Source: Rhizobium altiplani (GTDB taxonomy: Bacteria; Pseudomonadota; Alphaproteobacteria; Rhizobiales; Rhizobiaceae). Taken from it: a stretch of DNA of 64,000 nt. Each line of letters starts with the position of its first letter. Positions within the stretch are counted from its first letter, which is position 1. Below the pieces are notes generated by a model that had not been told where the DNA came from, did no database searches, and saw nothing but the letters and a program-made list of their open reading frames with translations. The stretch lies in the NCBI RefSeq assembly GCF_001542405.1, contig NZ_LNCD01000139.1:46614-110613 (forward strand), read 5' to 3'. Positions 19,204 through 29,345 of this stretch are shown here, one piece after another. A program made the position numbers and the translations under genes.

Positions 19204-20535
19204 ATGGCACACGAGCGACAATTGCATCTCGGCGCCTTCATGCGCCCCGTCAGTCTGCATACCGGAGCCTGGCGCTATCCCGGCGCCTACCCGGACGCGA
19301 ACTTCAACTTCAAGCACTTAAAGGAGTTTGCGCAAAGGCTGGAGGCGGCGAAGTTCGATGCCTACTTCATGGCTGATCATCTGGCCGTGCTCAACATGCC
19401 TTTGGAGGCACTGAAGAGGAGCCAGACGGTAACCTCCTTCGAGCCGTTCACACTGCTGTCGGCGCTTGCCGCCGTCACCGATCGGATCGGGCTCGTTGCG
19501 ACAGCCTCGACGACCTTCGACGAGCCCTATCACGTTGCGCGCCGCTTCGCCTCGCTTGACCATATCAGCGCCGGGCGCGCGGGCTGGAACATTGTGACGA
19601 CGGCTAATCCCGACGCCGCGCTGAATTTTGGCCTCGATGAGCATGTCGAACACGGCGAACGGTATCGCCACGCCCGCGAGTTTTACGACGTCGTCACCGG
19701 CCTCTGGGACAGTTTCGCCGACGACGCATTTACGCGCGACGTGGAAAGTGGCCAGTTTTTCGACCCGGCCAGAATGCATGTCCTCAATCACAAGGGCGAG
19801 GAGCTCAGTGTGCGCGGTCCGCTCAATATTGCCCGCCCGCCTCAGGGATGGCCGGTGATCGTGCAGGCGGGGCAGTCTGAGCCGGGCCGCCAGCTTGCCG
19901 CCGAGACAGCCGAAGTCGTCTTCTGCTCGCCGCGCGATCTCCCGGCGGCGCAATCACTCTATGCCGATATCAAGGAGCGGATGGCCGCCGTCGGCCGCGA
20001 TCCTGATAGCCTCAAGATCCTGCCGGCCGCCTTCATCGTCATTGGCGACAGCATTGAGGAGGCGCGCGCGAAACGGGCGCTGCTCGACAGCCTCGTTCAC
20101 TATGACAGCGCCGTCGCTTCGCTCTCGATCGCCCTTGGTCATGATGCTTCCGGCTTCGATCCGGACGGGCCGCTGCCTGAGATACCCGAGACGAACGCCA
20201 GCAAGACCGGCCGCGCGCAAGTGCTGAAGTTCACCCAGGAAGAGCAGTTGACCGTTCGGCAGCTCGCGCAGCGCTATGGGGGCTACGCGGGCCTTGCCTT
20301 CGTAGGAACGCCGGAAACGATCGCCGATGAGATGGCGCAATGGCTGACGGCACGCGGCAGCGACGGTTTCAACATCGTCTTCCCCTACCTTCCCCAAGGT
20401 CTCGACGATGTCGTTGATCGGCTTGTACCCGAGCTGCAGCGACGAGGCGTTTTCAGGAGGGAATACGAGGGTGCGACGCTACGTGAACACCTTGGCCTAT
20501 CTCGGCCCGTCAACAGGTTTTTTGCAAGCCGCTGA
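19204..20535 (+). CDS. LLM-class flavin-dependent monooxygenase (NtaA/SnaA/DszA family)
   Basis: 443 residues. Typical features: HLGAFMRPVSLHTGAWRYP start, FMADHLAV, SGRAGWNIVTT-like SAGRAGWNIVTT, and VGTPETIADEM near the end. Such enzymes use FMNH2 and oxygen to open C-S or C-N bonds in dibenzothiophene sulfones, nitrilotriacetate and related compounds. The substrate is not readable. The frame is open from 19117 inside the peroxiredoxin gene; the ATG at 19204 is the first sensible start. The FMN reductase at 16641 is the likely partner. Confidence 0.88.
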   Translation: MAHERQLHLGAFMRPVSLHTGAWRYPGAYPDANFNFKHLKEFAQRLEAAKFDAYFMADHLAVLNMPLEALKRSQTVTSFEPFTLLSALAAVTDRIGLVATASTTFDEPYHVARRFASLDHISAGRAGWNIVTTANPDAALNFGLDEHVEHGERYRHAREFYDVVTGLWDSFADDAFTRDVESGQFFDPARMHVLNHKGEELSVRGPLNIARPPQGWPVIVQAGQSEPGRQLAAETAEVVFCSPRDLPAAQSLYADIKERMAAVGRDPDSLKILPAAFIVIGDSIEEARAKRALLDSLVHYDSAVASLSIALGHDASGFDPDGPLPEIPETNASKTGRAQVLKFTQEEQLTVRQLAQRYGGYAGLAFVGTPETIADEMAQWLTARGSDGFNIVFPYLPQGLDDVVDRLVPELQRRGVFRREYEGATLREHLGLSRPVNRFFASR

Positions 20536-20765
20536 GTCGCAACAACTGGCGAAGAAGCATCCTCTTACGGCAAGGAGAGGCAAGGGGGGAGGCCGGCCGC
20601 CGCGGATCAGATTCGGAAAAGATAAGCACCGAATCGAAGGCCGCGCGTTGGCTTTCCCGTGCGCTCACTCACCCAAGGGAAGGGCATTCCAAGCCCGCTT
20701 GCACGGCGCGGTTGGTCCTATTAGCTTGAAGAGATAAAGAGCGAAGCGAAGGGAGCCAAACGCCG

Positions 20766-22415
20766 ATGTCGACAGCGGTTGCCATTCTCGGTGGAATTGG
20801 GCTCTTTCTCCTCGGCATGACAGTCATGACCGAGGGCCTCAAGGCATTGGCGGGATCGGCGTTACGGACCGCCTTGGGCGCGGCAGTCGCCACGCCGCTC
20901 TCCGGCGCTTTCTGGGGCGCTGTCGTCACCTTGCTCGTCCAGTCGTCGAGCGCGGTGACGATGACGACGATCGGTCTCGTCAACGCCGGGCTCTTGACCT
21001 TCCCGCAGGGGCTTGGGCTCGTTTTCGGCGCCAATGTCGGCACAACGGGAACGGGATGGCTGGTTGCGCTGATCGGCGTGAGAGTCTCGCTCTCAGCCTA
21101 CGCGCTGCCGATGATATTCATCGGAGCGCTGGCCAAGCTACTGAGCGGTGGGAGGATCGCGGCGGGGGGCAGTGCGCTTGCGGGTTTCGCGCTCATTCTT
21201 TACGGGCTGACGACGCTGCAGCAGGGCATGGGGGGACTGGCGGAGACGTTGCATCCGTCCGATCTGCCCTCGGTGCTTGGTTCTCCGGGAGTTAGCTGGG
21301 GCGCGGGTTTGGCTGGCCTCATGATGCTGATCGGCGTTGGCTTGGCGATGACGGCGGTCATGCAGTCCTCGACGGCGGCGATCGCCGTGACCATTTCCGC
21401 CTTCTACGCCGGGGCAGTGAGCCTGGAGCAAGGCGCAGCACTGATCATCGGCCAGAATATCGGGACGGCGACGAGTTCCGCCTTAGCCGCGATCGGCGCC
21501 AGCACGACGGCCAAGCGCCTCGCCCTGGCCTATGTGCTGTTCAAGATGATCGCGGCGCTTATCGCGATCATCGCCTTTCCGTTCACGACTGTACTGATGA
21601 AACGCTTTTCCGCGTCGGTCGACGGGATGACGCAGCTTGCTGCCTATCACACGGCCTATAACGTCGTAGGGGTTGCGGTGCTGCTTCCGGCGACGCAATG
21701 GTTTACCCGCGTTGTCGAGCGTATGTTGCCGTCGAGGCAGACAGCCGTTCAGCGCGCGCTTGATCCAAGCGCCCTTGCCAGTCCGGTCATCGCGATCGAG
21801 ACGGTCAGGCGCGTCCTGGCGGACGTCCTCGCGACGAACACTGCCTCGGTTTCTGCTGCGCTCTCGGGCCCGACGAGGCTTGCGACCGGAGGCGTTTCGA
21901 CCGGCATTGTGCTGTCGGAGATACGGGATTTTCTCTCCGAATTGAAGGAGCCGCCCGAGACTGAGGATGAGCGGTTGCGCATGACGAGCATGCTGCACGC
22001 GCTGGATCACGCTTCGCGCCTTGCGGAGGTCCTGGAGGAGGGGGAGCTCCCCGGCCGGCCGGTCGAAGCCGTTCTCGAAAGCCGCGCGACCGAGCTATGC
22101 GCACGTGTGATGATCGCGGCCGAAGCGATTGGTCGCTCGATCACTTCTGAAACCGCCCTCAGCGCGCAGGCCGCGGCTATCGGTTGGAGCGTGTCACCCG
22201 AGGTCGCCGCGACGCTTTTGGAAGCCGAACGGGCGGCAAAAGAACTCAGCGCGCTGAAGCAGGACCATCGCGCGACAACTCTTGCCTCGGTTGCACCGGG
22301 AGAGCTGGTAGCTGCAAGTGCCTTCGCGCGGATCGACGCCGCTCGACGACTCGACCGAATCGCGCATCACACCTGGCGGTTGGCTGCCCATCTTCTCGGG
22401 CGCGGCGGGCATTAG
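20766..22415 (+). CDS. Na/Pi cotransporter family protein
   Basis: 549 residues. N-terminal part has two repeats of the NptA/PNaS core with QSSSAVTMTTIG and QSSTAAIAVTISA, plus GANVGTT and GQNIGT, the sodium/phosphate-binding repeats. The C-terminal 200 residues are soluble and helical, as in PhoU-like tails. It imports phosphate with sodium or exports it. AGGGAGCC precedes the ATG. No pho genes are adjacent. Confidence 0.9.
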   Translation: MSTAVAILGGIGLFLLGMTVMTEGLKALAGSALRTALGAAVATPLSGAFWGAVVTLLVQSSSAVTMTTIGLVNAGLLTFPQGLGLVFGANVGTTGTGWLVALIGVRVSLSAYALPMIFIGALAKLLSGGRIAAGGSALAGFALILYGLTTLQQGMGGLAETLHPSDLPSVLGSPGVSWGAGLAGLMMLIGVGLAMTAVMQSSTAAIAVTISAFYAGAVSLEQGAALIIGQNIGTATSSALAAIGASTTAKRLALAYVLFKMIAALIAIIAFPFTTVLMKRFSASVDGMTQLAAYHTAYNVVGVAVLLPATQWFTRVVERMLPSRQTAVQRALDPSALASPVIAIETVRRVLADVLATNTASVSAALSGPTRLATGGVSTGIVLSEIRDFLSELKEPPETEDERLRMTSMLHALDHASRLAEVLEEGELPGRPVEAVLESRATELCARVMIAAEAIGRSITSETALSAQAAAIGWSVSPEVAATLLEAERAAKELSALKQDHRATTLASVAPGELVAASAFARIDAARRLDRIAHHTWRLAAHLLGRGGH

Positions 22416-22429
22416 GCATCAGGATACCC

Positions 22430-22454
22430 CTTTGCGGTCGGTCGTTCCGCAAGG
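22430..22454. terminator. Hairpin between convergent genes
   Basis: CTTTGCGG, 9-base loop, CCGCAAGG, an 8-bp stem with one G-T, placed between the ends of the Na/Pi and binding-protein genes. No long T-run. Confidence 0.4.
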
Positions 22455-22497
22455 CGGTGCAGCTGCTTGTGTAATCCCTTGATTGAGGTGATTAAAA

Positions 22498-23388
22498 TCA
22501 ATCGGGAACATGCTCCATGATGATTTGCGTGTGCAGCATCGGCGACTCGGATCCGAAATAGCCTTCCAGCAGCGGCAGAAAATCGTCCGACAGATAGAAT
22601 GCCGTCAACGCACGGTCGGCCAGCAGGCGGAAGTCGGCGTCGTCGCGACGCAGCGCTATTGCATAGGGTTCATGCGTAAAGAGCCGATCACCGATCTCGA
22701 GCGACGATGGATCGCGTGCCCTCTTGGCCAGGCTGATGAGTAGCACCTGATCGGCGATATAGGCGTCAATCTTGTGATCCTCCAGCGCCTTAAGCCCGTC
22801 CTCGTGCGTTTCGAAATCGGAAAGCTTCGTCTTCGAGGCTTGGATGGCCAACGCCTCGCGCAGGGTCGTTCCAGTTGTTGTGCTTGCCCGCACCCCGATT
22901 ACGCGTGTGGAGGGGACACGCTGGCTGACCGGGCGAACAGCGGGCTTCTCGAGAAAAAGAGTCTGCAGATAGTTAGGCGAATCTTTGCGGAGCAGCGCGG
23001 TCGCCCCCGTCAGAAAGATTGGCTGTGAGAAGTCAACGATTTCTCGCCTCTTCAAATTGACTGTGATCGCGCCGCAAAGCAGGTCGATCTGTCCGTTTTT
23101 CACTGCATCGAAGCCGTTGGCGAGCGTCATTTCAACGTATTCGCGCTTCAGTTGCGGAACCCGATACTCTATTTCGTCGGCGATCTTGCCACACAGGTCG
23201 ATGGCATATCCCATCGGATCGGCGCCCGATTTGACGGAGGAAAAGGGCGCCTCGTCGGTAATGTAGCCGATACGCACACTGCCGCGCTGGGTGACCGTAT
23301 CGAGCGTCGCAGCGCCCGCCGCGATCGCGGAAAGCCAAAGGGCAACATTCGCCAGCAGAAATCGTCTCATGCACTTTGCCATGGGCAT
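22498..23388 (-). CDS. Periplasmic amino-acid-type solute-binding protein (SBP family 3)
   Basis: About 296 residues. Signal peptide with FLLANVALWLSAIAAGAA, then RGSVRIGYITDEAPFS, DLCGKIADEI and GAITVNLKRREIVDFSQPIF, the typical pattern of GltI/HisJ-like proteins. It binds a polar amino acid or related ligand for an ABC importer, but no permease or ATPase gene is next to it, so it is an orphan, or it could sense ligand for another system. The start at 23388 is chosen because GAGG precedes it; 23382 and 23370 are alternatives. Confidence 0.85.
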   Translation of the reverse strand: MPMAKCMRRFLLANVALWLSAIAAGAATLDTVTQRGSVRIGYITDEAPFSSVKSGADPMGYAIDLCGKIADEIEYRVPQLKREYVEMTLANGFDAVKNGQIDLLCGAITVNLKRREIVDFSQPIFLTGATALLRKDSPNYLQTLFLEKPAVRPVSQRVPSTRVIGVRASTTTGTTLREALAIQASKTKLSDFETHEDGLKALEDHKIDAYIADQVLLISLAKRARDPSSLEIGDRLFTHEPYAIALRRDDADFRLLADRALTAFYLSDDFLPLLEGYFGSESPMLHTQIIMEHVPD

Positions 23389-23667
23389 GAACCTCACCAC
23401 GAAAAAAAACGGCGATCTAAAAGGCGTACGCGCAGATTATGGGCAGTCAGCCATTTGTCAACTCAGGGCACCTCGCTGTCGCGGGACGGAAAAGCCCCAT
23501 CTTGCACTGCAGGTCGGGCGCCTGGATCGACATGTGATGCCGTTGGCAGCCATTACAGCCGCGCGCGTGACGCTCACGTCGGCAGCCACACGGTGCTTTA
23601 TGGATCAACTCCACGGCGCTATTTTTCGACAGGAGAGATGCGGGTTGGCATAGAGCCACTACGCGCG

Positions 23668-25200
23668 TTATGCCTTGTTTTGTTCCATCGCCAGTTCTGC
23701 CTCGAGGCTTTCCGCATCGCGGAAGATCGTGACAACCGCCAGAACGCGTCCGCCGTGCGTGAAGCGCAGGAGGCAGTCCTTCGCAGCAATGTCGCCCTCG
23801 ATCTCGATCGCGTCCCATCTCTCGGCGTGTCCGACATAATTGATCGGGATGTCGTAATGCTGGCTCCAGAAAAACGGCACATCCGTGAACTCCTTCCGGC
23901 GTCCGAGCATGTTCAGCGCAGCGGTAGCACCCTGCCGCTCGGCCACGACCCAATGCTCAACTCTGATGTTCTCGCCGCTGTGGGGGTCGGGCCACCGCGC
24001 GATGTCGCCGGCCGCATATATCCCCGGCGCGCTGGTCTCCAGATAGGCATCGACCAGGACACCCCGATCGATGGTAAGCCCCGCTCTTTCGGCGAGATCG
24101 ACCCGCGGGCGCACGCCGATGCCGGCAACGACCAGGTCGGCAGTCAGCGTGCTGCCGCTCGTCAGCAAAACCTCGCTGGCGCCGATGCTGGCAGCGGTAT
24201 CTTTCAAATGGAAGACGACACCATGTTCATCATGCAGGGCGCGGATGAAGTCGCCCATCTGGGGACCTAGCACCCGTTCCATCGGCCGTTCCTCAGGCGC
24301 CACGACATGCACTTCGACACCGCGGGTCCGAAGCGCGGCAGCGACCTCGAGGCCGATGAAGCTGGCGCCCAGCACGACAGCGCGCCGCGCCGCGCCGCTC
24401 TGCGCGATGATCGCGCGACTGTCGGCAAGCGAGCGCAGTGTGTGGACATGAGGCTGGTTGGCATCCGGTATGCTGGGGCGCACCGGTTCGGCGCCGGTCG
24501 CTAGCAGCAATTTGTCGAAGGCGACCCGGCCGCCATCGGCGAGCACGACCTCTCTGGCGCGGACATCAATGTCGGCAACCTTCGTTCCGAGGCGTACCTC
24601 GATGCCGTTCTTGGCATAAAAGCCTTCCGTGCGCAGTGGGATCCAGTCTTCGGGAGCCTTGCCCGCAAGATAGTCCTTCGAGAGGTTGGGGCGGTCGACC
24701 GGCAACGCCTCGTCGTCGCTGATCATGACGATGGCGCCCTGATATTGTTCGCGCCGCAGTCTTTCGGCCGCGGCAAAAGCCGCCGCGCCACCGCCGACGA
24801 TGACGATTCTTTCCGGCAAGACCTCGGCATTGCTATCGCGCGAGGCTTGCGACGATTTCTTGCGTTTCTCGCCAACGAAAATCCTATCGCCGCGCTGCTC
24901 GACCGACCAGCACGTGAGCGGCGACAGGGCCGGTGCGCGCAGGGCCTCTCCGGTTCGCAGGTCGAAGCAGGCATGATGCCAGGGGCAACGAACACTGTCG
25001 TCGACAACCAGGCCGTCGACCAGCGGTCCGCCATAGTGCGAACAGGTGGCGGCGACGGCAAATATCTCTGCTCCACGACGCACGAGAAGCACGGACTCGC
25101 CGTCTTTGTGACCAACCAGCTTGCCTCCATCGGGAAGGTCGTCGAGTGCTATTCCGAGGGCGAGATCGGGTCCCTTCGGATCTGAGCGGCTATCGGTCAT
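23668..25200 (-). CDS. Rieske-FAD oxidoreductase (AIFM3-like ferredoxin reductase)
   Basis: 510 residues. N-terminal Rieske [2Fe-2S] domain with CSHYGGP and CPWHHACFD (about 53-79). Then a pyridine-nucleotide-disulfide oxidoreductase core: FAD GGGAAAFAAAERLRR, NAD site VLGASFIGLEVAAALR, and AAGDIARW as the second FAD motif. The fold resembles dioxygenase ferredoxin reductases with a fused Rieske part. GGAGGAG precedes the ATG at 25200, which beats the TTG upstream. Partner oxygenase unknown. Confidence 0.87.
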   Translation of the reverse strand: MTDSRSDPKGPDLALGIALDDLPDGGKLVGHKDGESVLLVRRGAEIFAVAATCSHYGGPLVDGLVVDDSVRCPWHHACFDLRTGEALRAPALSPLTCWSVEQRGDRIFVGEKRKKSSQASRDSNAEVLPERIVIVGGGAAAFAAAERLRREQYQGAIVMISDDEALPVDRPNLSKDYLAGKAPEDWIPLRTEGFYAKNGIEVRLGTKVADIDVRAREVVLADGGRVAFDKLLLATGAEPVRPSIPDANQPHVHTLRSLADSRAIIAQSGAARRAVVLGASFIGLEVAAALRTRGVEVHVVAPEERPMERVLGPQMGDFIRALHDEHGVVFHLKDTAASIGASEVLLTSGSTLTADLVVAGIGVRPRVDLAERAGLTIDRGVLVDAYLETSAPGIYAAGDIARWPDPHSGENIRVEHWVVAERQGATAALNMLGRRKEFTDVPFFWSQHYDIPINYVGHAERWDAIEIEGDIAAKDCLLRFTHGGRVLAVVTIFRDAESLEAELAMEQNKA

Positions 25201-25308
25201 TTTCTCCTCCGTCAAAAGGCAGCTGCCGGTATCGCCTGCTGCGAGGAGGTTGTTGCCCAGGCAGCTCCCTTAAATTCTCGGGCTACTCTGCCCTTTAGGT
25301 AAGTGAAT

Positions 25309-25581
25309 ATGGCTCGAAGTAAACGTCGCCAAATACATCTGGAGTCGCTTTCGCTGTTTCCAATGATGCCGCGTTCGGAACAGGTGGCCCGCTCGTTTCG
25401 CACCTTGACCCAGCGCAAGCTTGAGGACCCAGGGAGGGCAACGATTATCTACAAAGCTGTCCAGCGCGACATGGCGGTGGAGTTTTCGGACTCGCCATCA
25501 AATCGCTGCGCCTTGGGCGCCGCGCCAGTTCGTCGCGCGAGGGTGCAGCGAATTTCCTCGGATCGTGCTTGTCGAGCTTAA
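25309..25581 (+). CDS. Uncertain small basic ORF
   Basis: 90 residues, Arg/Ser-rich, opposite in strand to its neighbours. The first half (RSKRRQIHLESLSLFP) reads protein-like but the ribosome site is poor and no family is recognised. Could be spurious. Confidence 0.25.
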   Translation: MARSKRRQIHLESLSLFPMMPRSEQVARSFRTLTQRKLEDPGRATIIYKAVQRDMAVEFSDSPSNRCALGAAPVRRARVQRISSDRACRA

Positions 25582-25718
25582 AATGAGGTTGTCTGGATAA
25601 AGCGCAACCGCCTCGGGCAACGCTCTCCTTGTGACAGTCTAGGGGCGTCCAATAGGATGCAAGTCACTGCGCTGCAGCGTTGTGCTGCAAAAGCGCGGAG
25701 CCTTGCATAATGAGATAT

Positions 25719-25832
25719 CTACAGGAAAAACTGACATCCAAACGAAACGACGGCAATGGCCAATGGCATCGTTAGCACGGCGATGCTTTGCCAGTCGGTT
25801 TGATGTCCATAGTCTCGCGCTTCCGAGTTCAT
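25719..25832 (-). CDS. Single-helix microprotein downstream of the P-type ATPase
   Basis: 37 residues, start ATG at 25832 with GGGGTAGCTGGA upstream. Polar N-terminus (NSEARDYGHQTDWQ), then one hydrophobic helix (SIAVLTMPLAIAVVSFG), and CQFFL end. It is on the same strand as the metal ATPase gene, about 260 bases beyond its stop. Function unknown; it may be a membrane subunit or modulator. Confidence 0.45.
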   Translation of the reverse strand: MNSEARDYGHQTDWQSIAVLTMPLAIAVVSFGCQFFL

Positions 25833-26090
25833 TCCAGCTACCCCCTTCATGGAAGCAGCCTACCCGACTTAGTGGCCGTGTCGTCTCAAAATAAGTTTCT
25901 GGTTGTAATATTCGCGGCAGATCGAGACCGCGTTCGGGGCTCAGCCTAAACCTTTCTGACATCTTGCAATTTGAGGCTTTCAATGACGGGCTTCCGGTCC
26001 CCCAAAGGTATTGCCGCGTGCATCGCCGATGCAGATCGGCGTCGTATCAGCGTCGAGACACCATATGCGTCTCAGCTAGGGAGAGGCTAG

Positions 26091-28004
26091 TCATTGAGAG
26101 GCACCGTAGCGTTCTGCCTGGGATTGGAGCTCGACAGGGTTAACCCGTGTGCCCACTGCCGACACGTTTCTTGGTGTTATTCGCAGCGCGCGCAAGGCGT
26201 TCAGGATGACCGCAACATCGATTGCCTCTTGAAGGAGCGCGCCTTGGACTGGCGTGAGGTAGCCAAGGGCTGCCGCAACCATTCCGGCCATGGAAAGACC
26301 GATGCCCGCGACGACGCTTTCGACCGCGATCCCGCGTGATCGCTTAGCCACTTCTAGCCCCGAAACGAGCCGACCGAGGTCGTCAACCAGCAGAACAACG
26401 CTAGCAGCCTCGGCGGAGGCGGCCGCCCCCCGTGCTCCCATTGCTACGCCGATATCGGCGGCCGCCAATGCGGGAGCGTCGTTGACGCCGTCGCCCACCA
26501 TCATCACCGGCCCGTTCTTGCGTTCGGTCAGCACCAGAAGAACTTTCTGGTCGGGCGTCAGGTCGGCGCGGACGGCATCAAGCCCGAGCCCTTCAGTAAC
26601 GGCCTCGGCGACGGCGTGACGGTCGCCTGTGGCAAGCACAATCCGTCTAATGCCACTGCGGCGGATGCCGGAAAGGAAGCCTGCCGTTTCCCGGCGCAAC
26701 GGGTCGGACAGGACCAGATTTCCCGCGAGCTGACCGTCCACCGCGACCGCGACCAGCACAGAGCCCGCTTCGGATTCCTGATCCGGAGCCCGCGATCTGC
26801 CAATCTTGCTGATGACGAAATCTGTCCCGCCCACGACGACGGATCGGCCGTCCACCTGAGCCGCGACCCCGTCTCCTGGAACTTCCTCGATATGCGTCGG
26901 TATTGGCAGGGGCATGCCCTGCGCGCGTGCCGAGGCAACGATCGCCTGTGCCATGGGGTGCTTCGATGCCTGATCGGCTGCCGCACCCAGGCGAAGCACT
27001 TCACCCGGCGGCAAGTCAGCATAAGTGTCGACCGACACAATCTGCGGACGGCCGTCCGTCAGTGTGCCGGTCTTGTCGAGGATCAATGTTTGGGCCTGCG
27101 TGAGTGCCTCGAGGGCCCTCGCGCCCTTGATCAGCACGCCAAAGTGCGCTGCCCTCGATAGGCCCGCGACCAGCGCGACCGGCACCGCAAGGATCAGAGG
27201 GCAGGGTGTGGCTACGACCAGCACGGCTACGGCCCGGATTGGGTCATCGGTCATCCACCACGCGGCAGCGGCAAGCGTGACCGTAACGACGAGGAACAGG
27301 ATCGAATAGCGATCTGCCAGTCGAGACATCGGCGCCTTCGACCGCTGCGCCTCCTCGACCAGACGGACGATCCCTGCATAGGTGCTCTCCGCAGCGCGGC
27401 GGCTTGCGCGCAGATCGAAGGCATCACCCACATTGGTCGAGCCGCTCATCGCCTCTTGCCCGTGCATCAGTCTCACAGGCATCGATTCACCTGTCATGGC
27501 TGACTGGTCGACGACCGCGCGCGCGCTCTCGACAGTTCCGTCGACAGGCGCGACGTCCCCTTGCCGAATGAGGAGAAGGTCGCCGGGTGCGATTTGGTTG
27601 AGCAACACCTCTTCCAACGCGCCGTCGCGGTATCGGGCGGCGGTGCGTGGAATGCGTGAGAGGAGGGCTTGCATGTTACGGCGGGCACGGCCTTCGGCAA
27701 AGCTCTCGAGGAATGTGCCTCCAGTGTACATCAGCGCGACGACGGCCGCGGCGAGCGTCTCACCGAAGACAAGCGCGGCCGACATGGACAGAGCCGCCAC
27801 GATGTCGAGGCCGACCTCGCCTCTCCAGAGGCTTCGGACAATCTCGATGATTAGGACGGCAAGGACAGGAACGACCCCCGCGACCCAGACCATCTCGGCG
27901 AGATCAACATTTCCGGCAAGCCTCAGGCTGGCCCCAACCGTAAGGCCGGTAAGGGCAACGGCCAGAATGGCAATCTTGAACCTGTCCCTGCCTAGCCCGC
28001 TCAT
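26091..28004 (-). CDS. Heavy-metal P1B-type ATPase with TPC motif
   Basis: 637 residues. TGES (171-174), TPCPL in the metal-channel helix (266-270) where CopA/ZntA have CPC, phosphorylation site DKTGT (310-314), KHPM (HP motif) and GDGVNDAPALAAADIG. There is no N-terminal HMA or CxxC metal domain. TPC-type pumps are reported in cobalt, nickel, iron or zinc-efflux subgroups, so the metal cannot be fixed from the sequence. The region before it holds no clear regulator. It is flanked by two short membrane ORFs. Confidence 0.9.
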   Translation of the reverse strand: MSGLGRDRFKIAILAVALTGLTVGASLRLAGNVDLAEMVWVAGVVPVLAVLIIEIVRSLWRGEVGLDIVAALSMSAALVFGETLAAAVVALMYTGGTFLESFAEGRARRNMQALLSRIPRTAARYRDGALEEVLLNQIAPGDLLLIRQGDVAPVDGTVESARAVVDQSAMTGESMPVRLMHGQEAMSGSTNVGDAFDLRASRRAAESTYAGIVRLVEEAQRSKAPMSRLADRYSILFLVVTVTLAAAAWWMTDDPIRAVAVLVVATPCPLILAVPVALVAGLSRAAHFGVLIKGARALEALTQAQTLILDKTGTLTDGRPQIVSVDTYADLPPGEVLRLGAAADQASKHPMAQAIVASARAQGMPLPIPTHIEEVPGDGVAAQVDGRSVVVGGTDFVISKIGRSRAPDQESEAGSVLVAVAVDGQLAGNLVLSDPLRRETAGFLSGIRRSGIRRIVLATGDRHAVAEAVTEGLGLDAVRADLTPDQKVLLVLTERKNGPVMMVGDGVNDAPALAAADIGVAMGARGAAASAEAASVVLLVDDLGRLVSGLEVAKRSRGIAVESVVAGIGLSMAGMVAAALGYLTPVQGALLQEAIDVAVILNALRALRITPRNVSAVGTRVNPVELQSQAERYGASQ

Positions 28005-28833
28005 CTCGCCTTCGGTTCACCTGGTTTATGTTGCCCCGGCTCAGGGCGCCCGGAATTGTGCCCGAGCGTTTGTCGCAGTTCTCATCGCCGTTGATGAGGA
28101 GTGCGTCCAGGCCGACTTTAGGGGGCATTGAGGCGCCCTCCAAGTGTTCTTGACCACCAGCACACTCACTCGTCCAAGCATCATCCAGCCTGCTGTCACC
28201 ACGGGCATGCCGACGAGGCATTCAGCGGCCGCGACGCGCCGAGGAGGCCATCTGTATGCGAGAGCCCGCAGATCGACAGTCGCCAGAGGTCACATAGCGG
28301 CTTCAACGTGCAGCCAAATGACACGCGGATGTAACCGAACGACAGAGGCTTCAAGCACATGTCGATCGCGGGTCGGGAGCAGCCGAAATCGAAGCCCTCC
28401 TGAAAATGCCGAGGCCGCGGCTATTGTCGCGGCCTGGCTGTAGAACAGAGAAGCGCAAGGCTCGACGGGGTTCTGAGGGGCCCTGAGTTAACCCTGCTCA
28501 CAGAGGGACTGCGAACAAGTTTCAGAATAACCTATTGGGGCGAAGGGCAGGATGCCTCCGTTTGAGGGGGAGGGCTAGTCATTCGGTGGGAGGCGCAAAG
28601 GACGAGGCCCGCAGGGGTGTGCGCGGACCTCGGAACACTATCACAGGAAGTGGCCGCATTTTCTGGCCGGGCTCATAAAAGCACAGCCGACCATCGATCG
28701 CACGTACGCCAATGTTGGTAACTGGCGCTACCGCTGGTAGGAACTGTTTCGAGAGTTCTGAGAGGCGTAGGCGTTGCGGCCGAGTTCACCCCTTGGGTGT
28801 CTCCCGATCAGGCAAGATCTTCGTCTGACAAGA
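28005..28833. other. Gene-poor stretch upstream of the metal ATPase
   Basis: No convincing gene is seen. It holds a 10-bp near-perfect hairpin (CGAGGCCCGC-N10-GCGGACCTCG, 28603-28632) and a GAACT/AGTTC pair at 28741-28758. ATPase promoter elements probably lie near 28010-28140 but no clear -35/-10 was assigned. Confidence 0.4.
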
Positions 28834-28962
28834 CTAGAAAGTGGTTTCCTGCACCAACCACCAGACAGGAAGAAATGCCAACGCGATCGCTGCCAGCCAG
28901 ACCGAGGCGAACTTGATCAGGTACTGCCGTCTCGCTTTGGCTTCGTTCCACTCGTAGTACAT
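28834..28962 (-). CDS. Single-helix microprotein
   Basis: 42 residues with GGGAG seven bases before the ATG at 28962, a convincing ribosome site. Basic N-terminus (YYEWNEAKARRQYLIKF) followed by a Trp-rich hydrophobic helix (VWLAAIALAFLPVWWLV). The pattern suggests a membrane-inserted regulator or subunit. No family recognised. It is about 830 bases upstream of the ATPase gene on the same strand. Confidence 0.6.
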   Translation of the reverse strand: MYYEWNEAKARRQYLIKFASVWLAAIALAFLPVWWLVQETTF

Positions 28963-29345
28963 CGCCAACTCCCAACTTTAGCCTGTTGTTACTGGAGCAT
29001 TGCTTTAACGGCGAGTCGAGTGCGGAACTGCAACACTCGTGATCTCGCTTGGGGGGCGGTTTCCAAAATGGGGTCCGTAAACCCTATTCCTGACGCCGCG
29101 AGGTGGTTCGTCGCGCCTAGCGGCTACGGAATTTGCAGCAGTGCGAACATCGCCCAGATGTCGTCTGAGAAGTCTCGATTTAGGCGCCAATCGAAGCGCC
29201 ACTCGCGACTGGCAACTCGTAGCCATAGACGGACGAAAGGAATGCAGGCTTGTCTTTCCCAGTCACAGGCGGCAAGGGACGCATCGCATTCGAATTTTGT
29301 CCGAACGTTGCGAAATGACTCCCATCGGCGGGGCGGTGCCAAACG
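28963..29345. other. Intergenic stretch before DUF2950 gene end
   Basis: No gene supported. A CGAGTG-N11-CACTCG hairpin (29017-29039) is the only structure seen. Confidence 0.4.
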
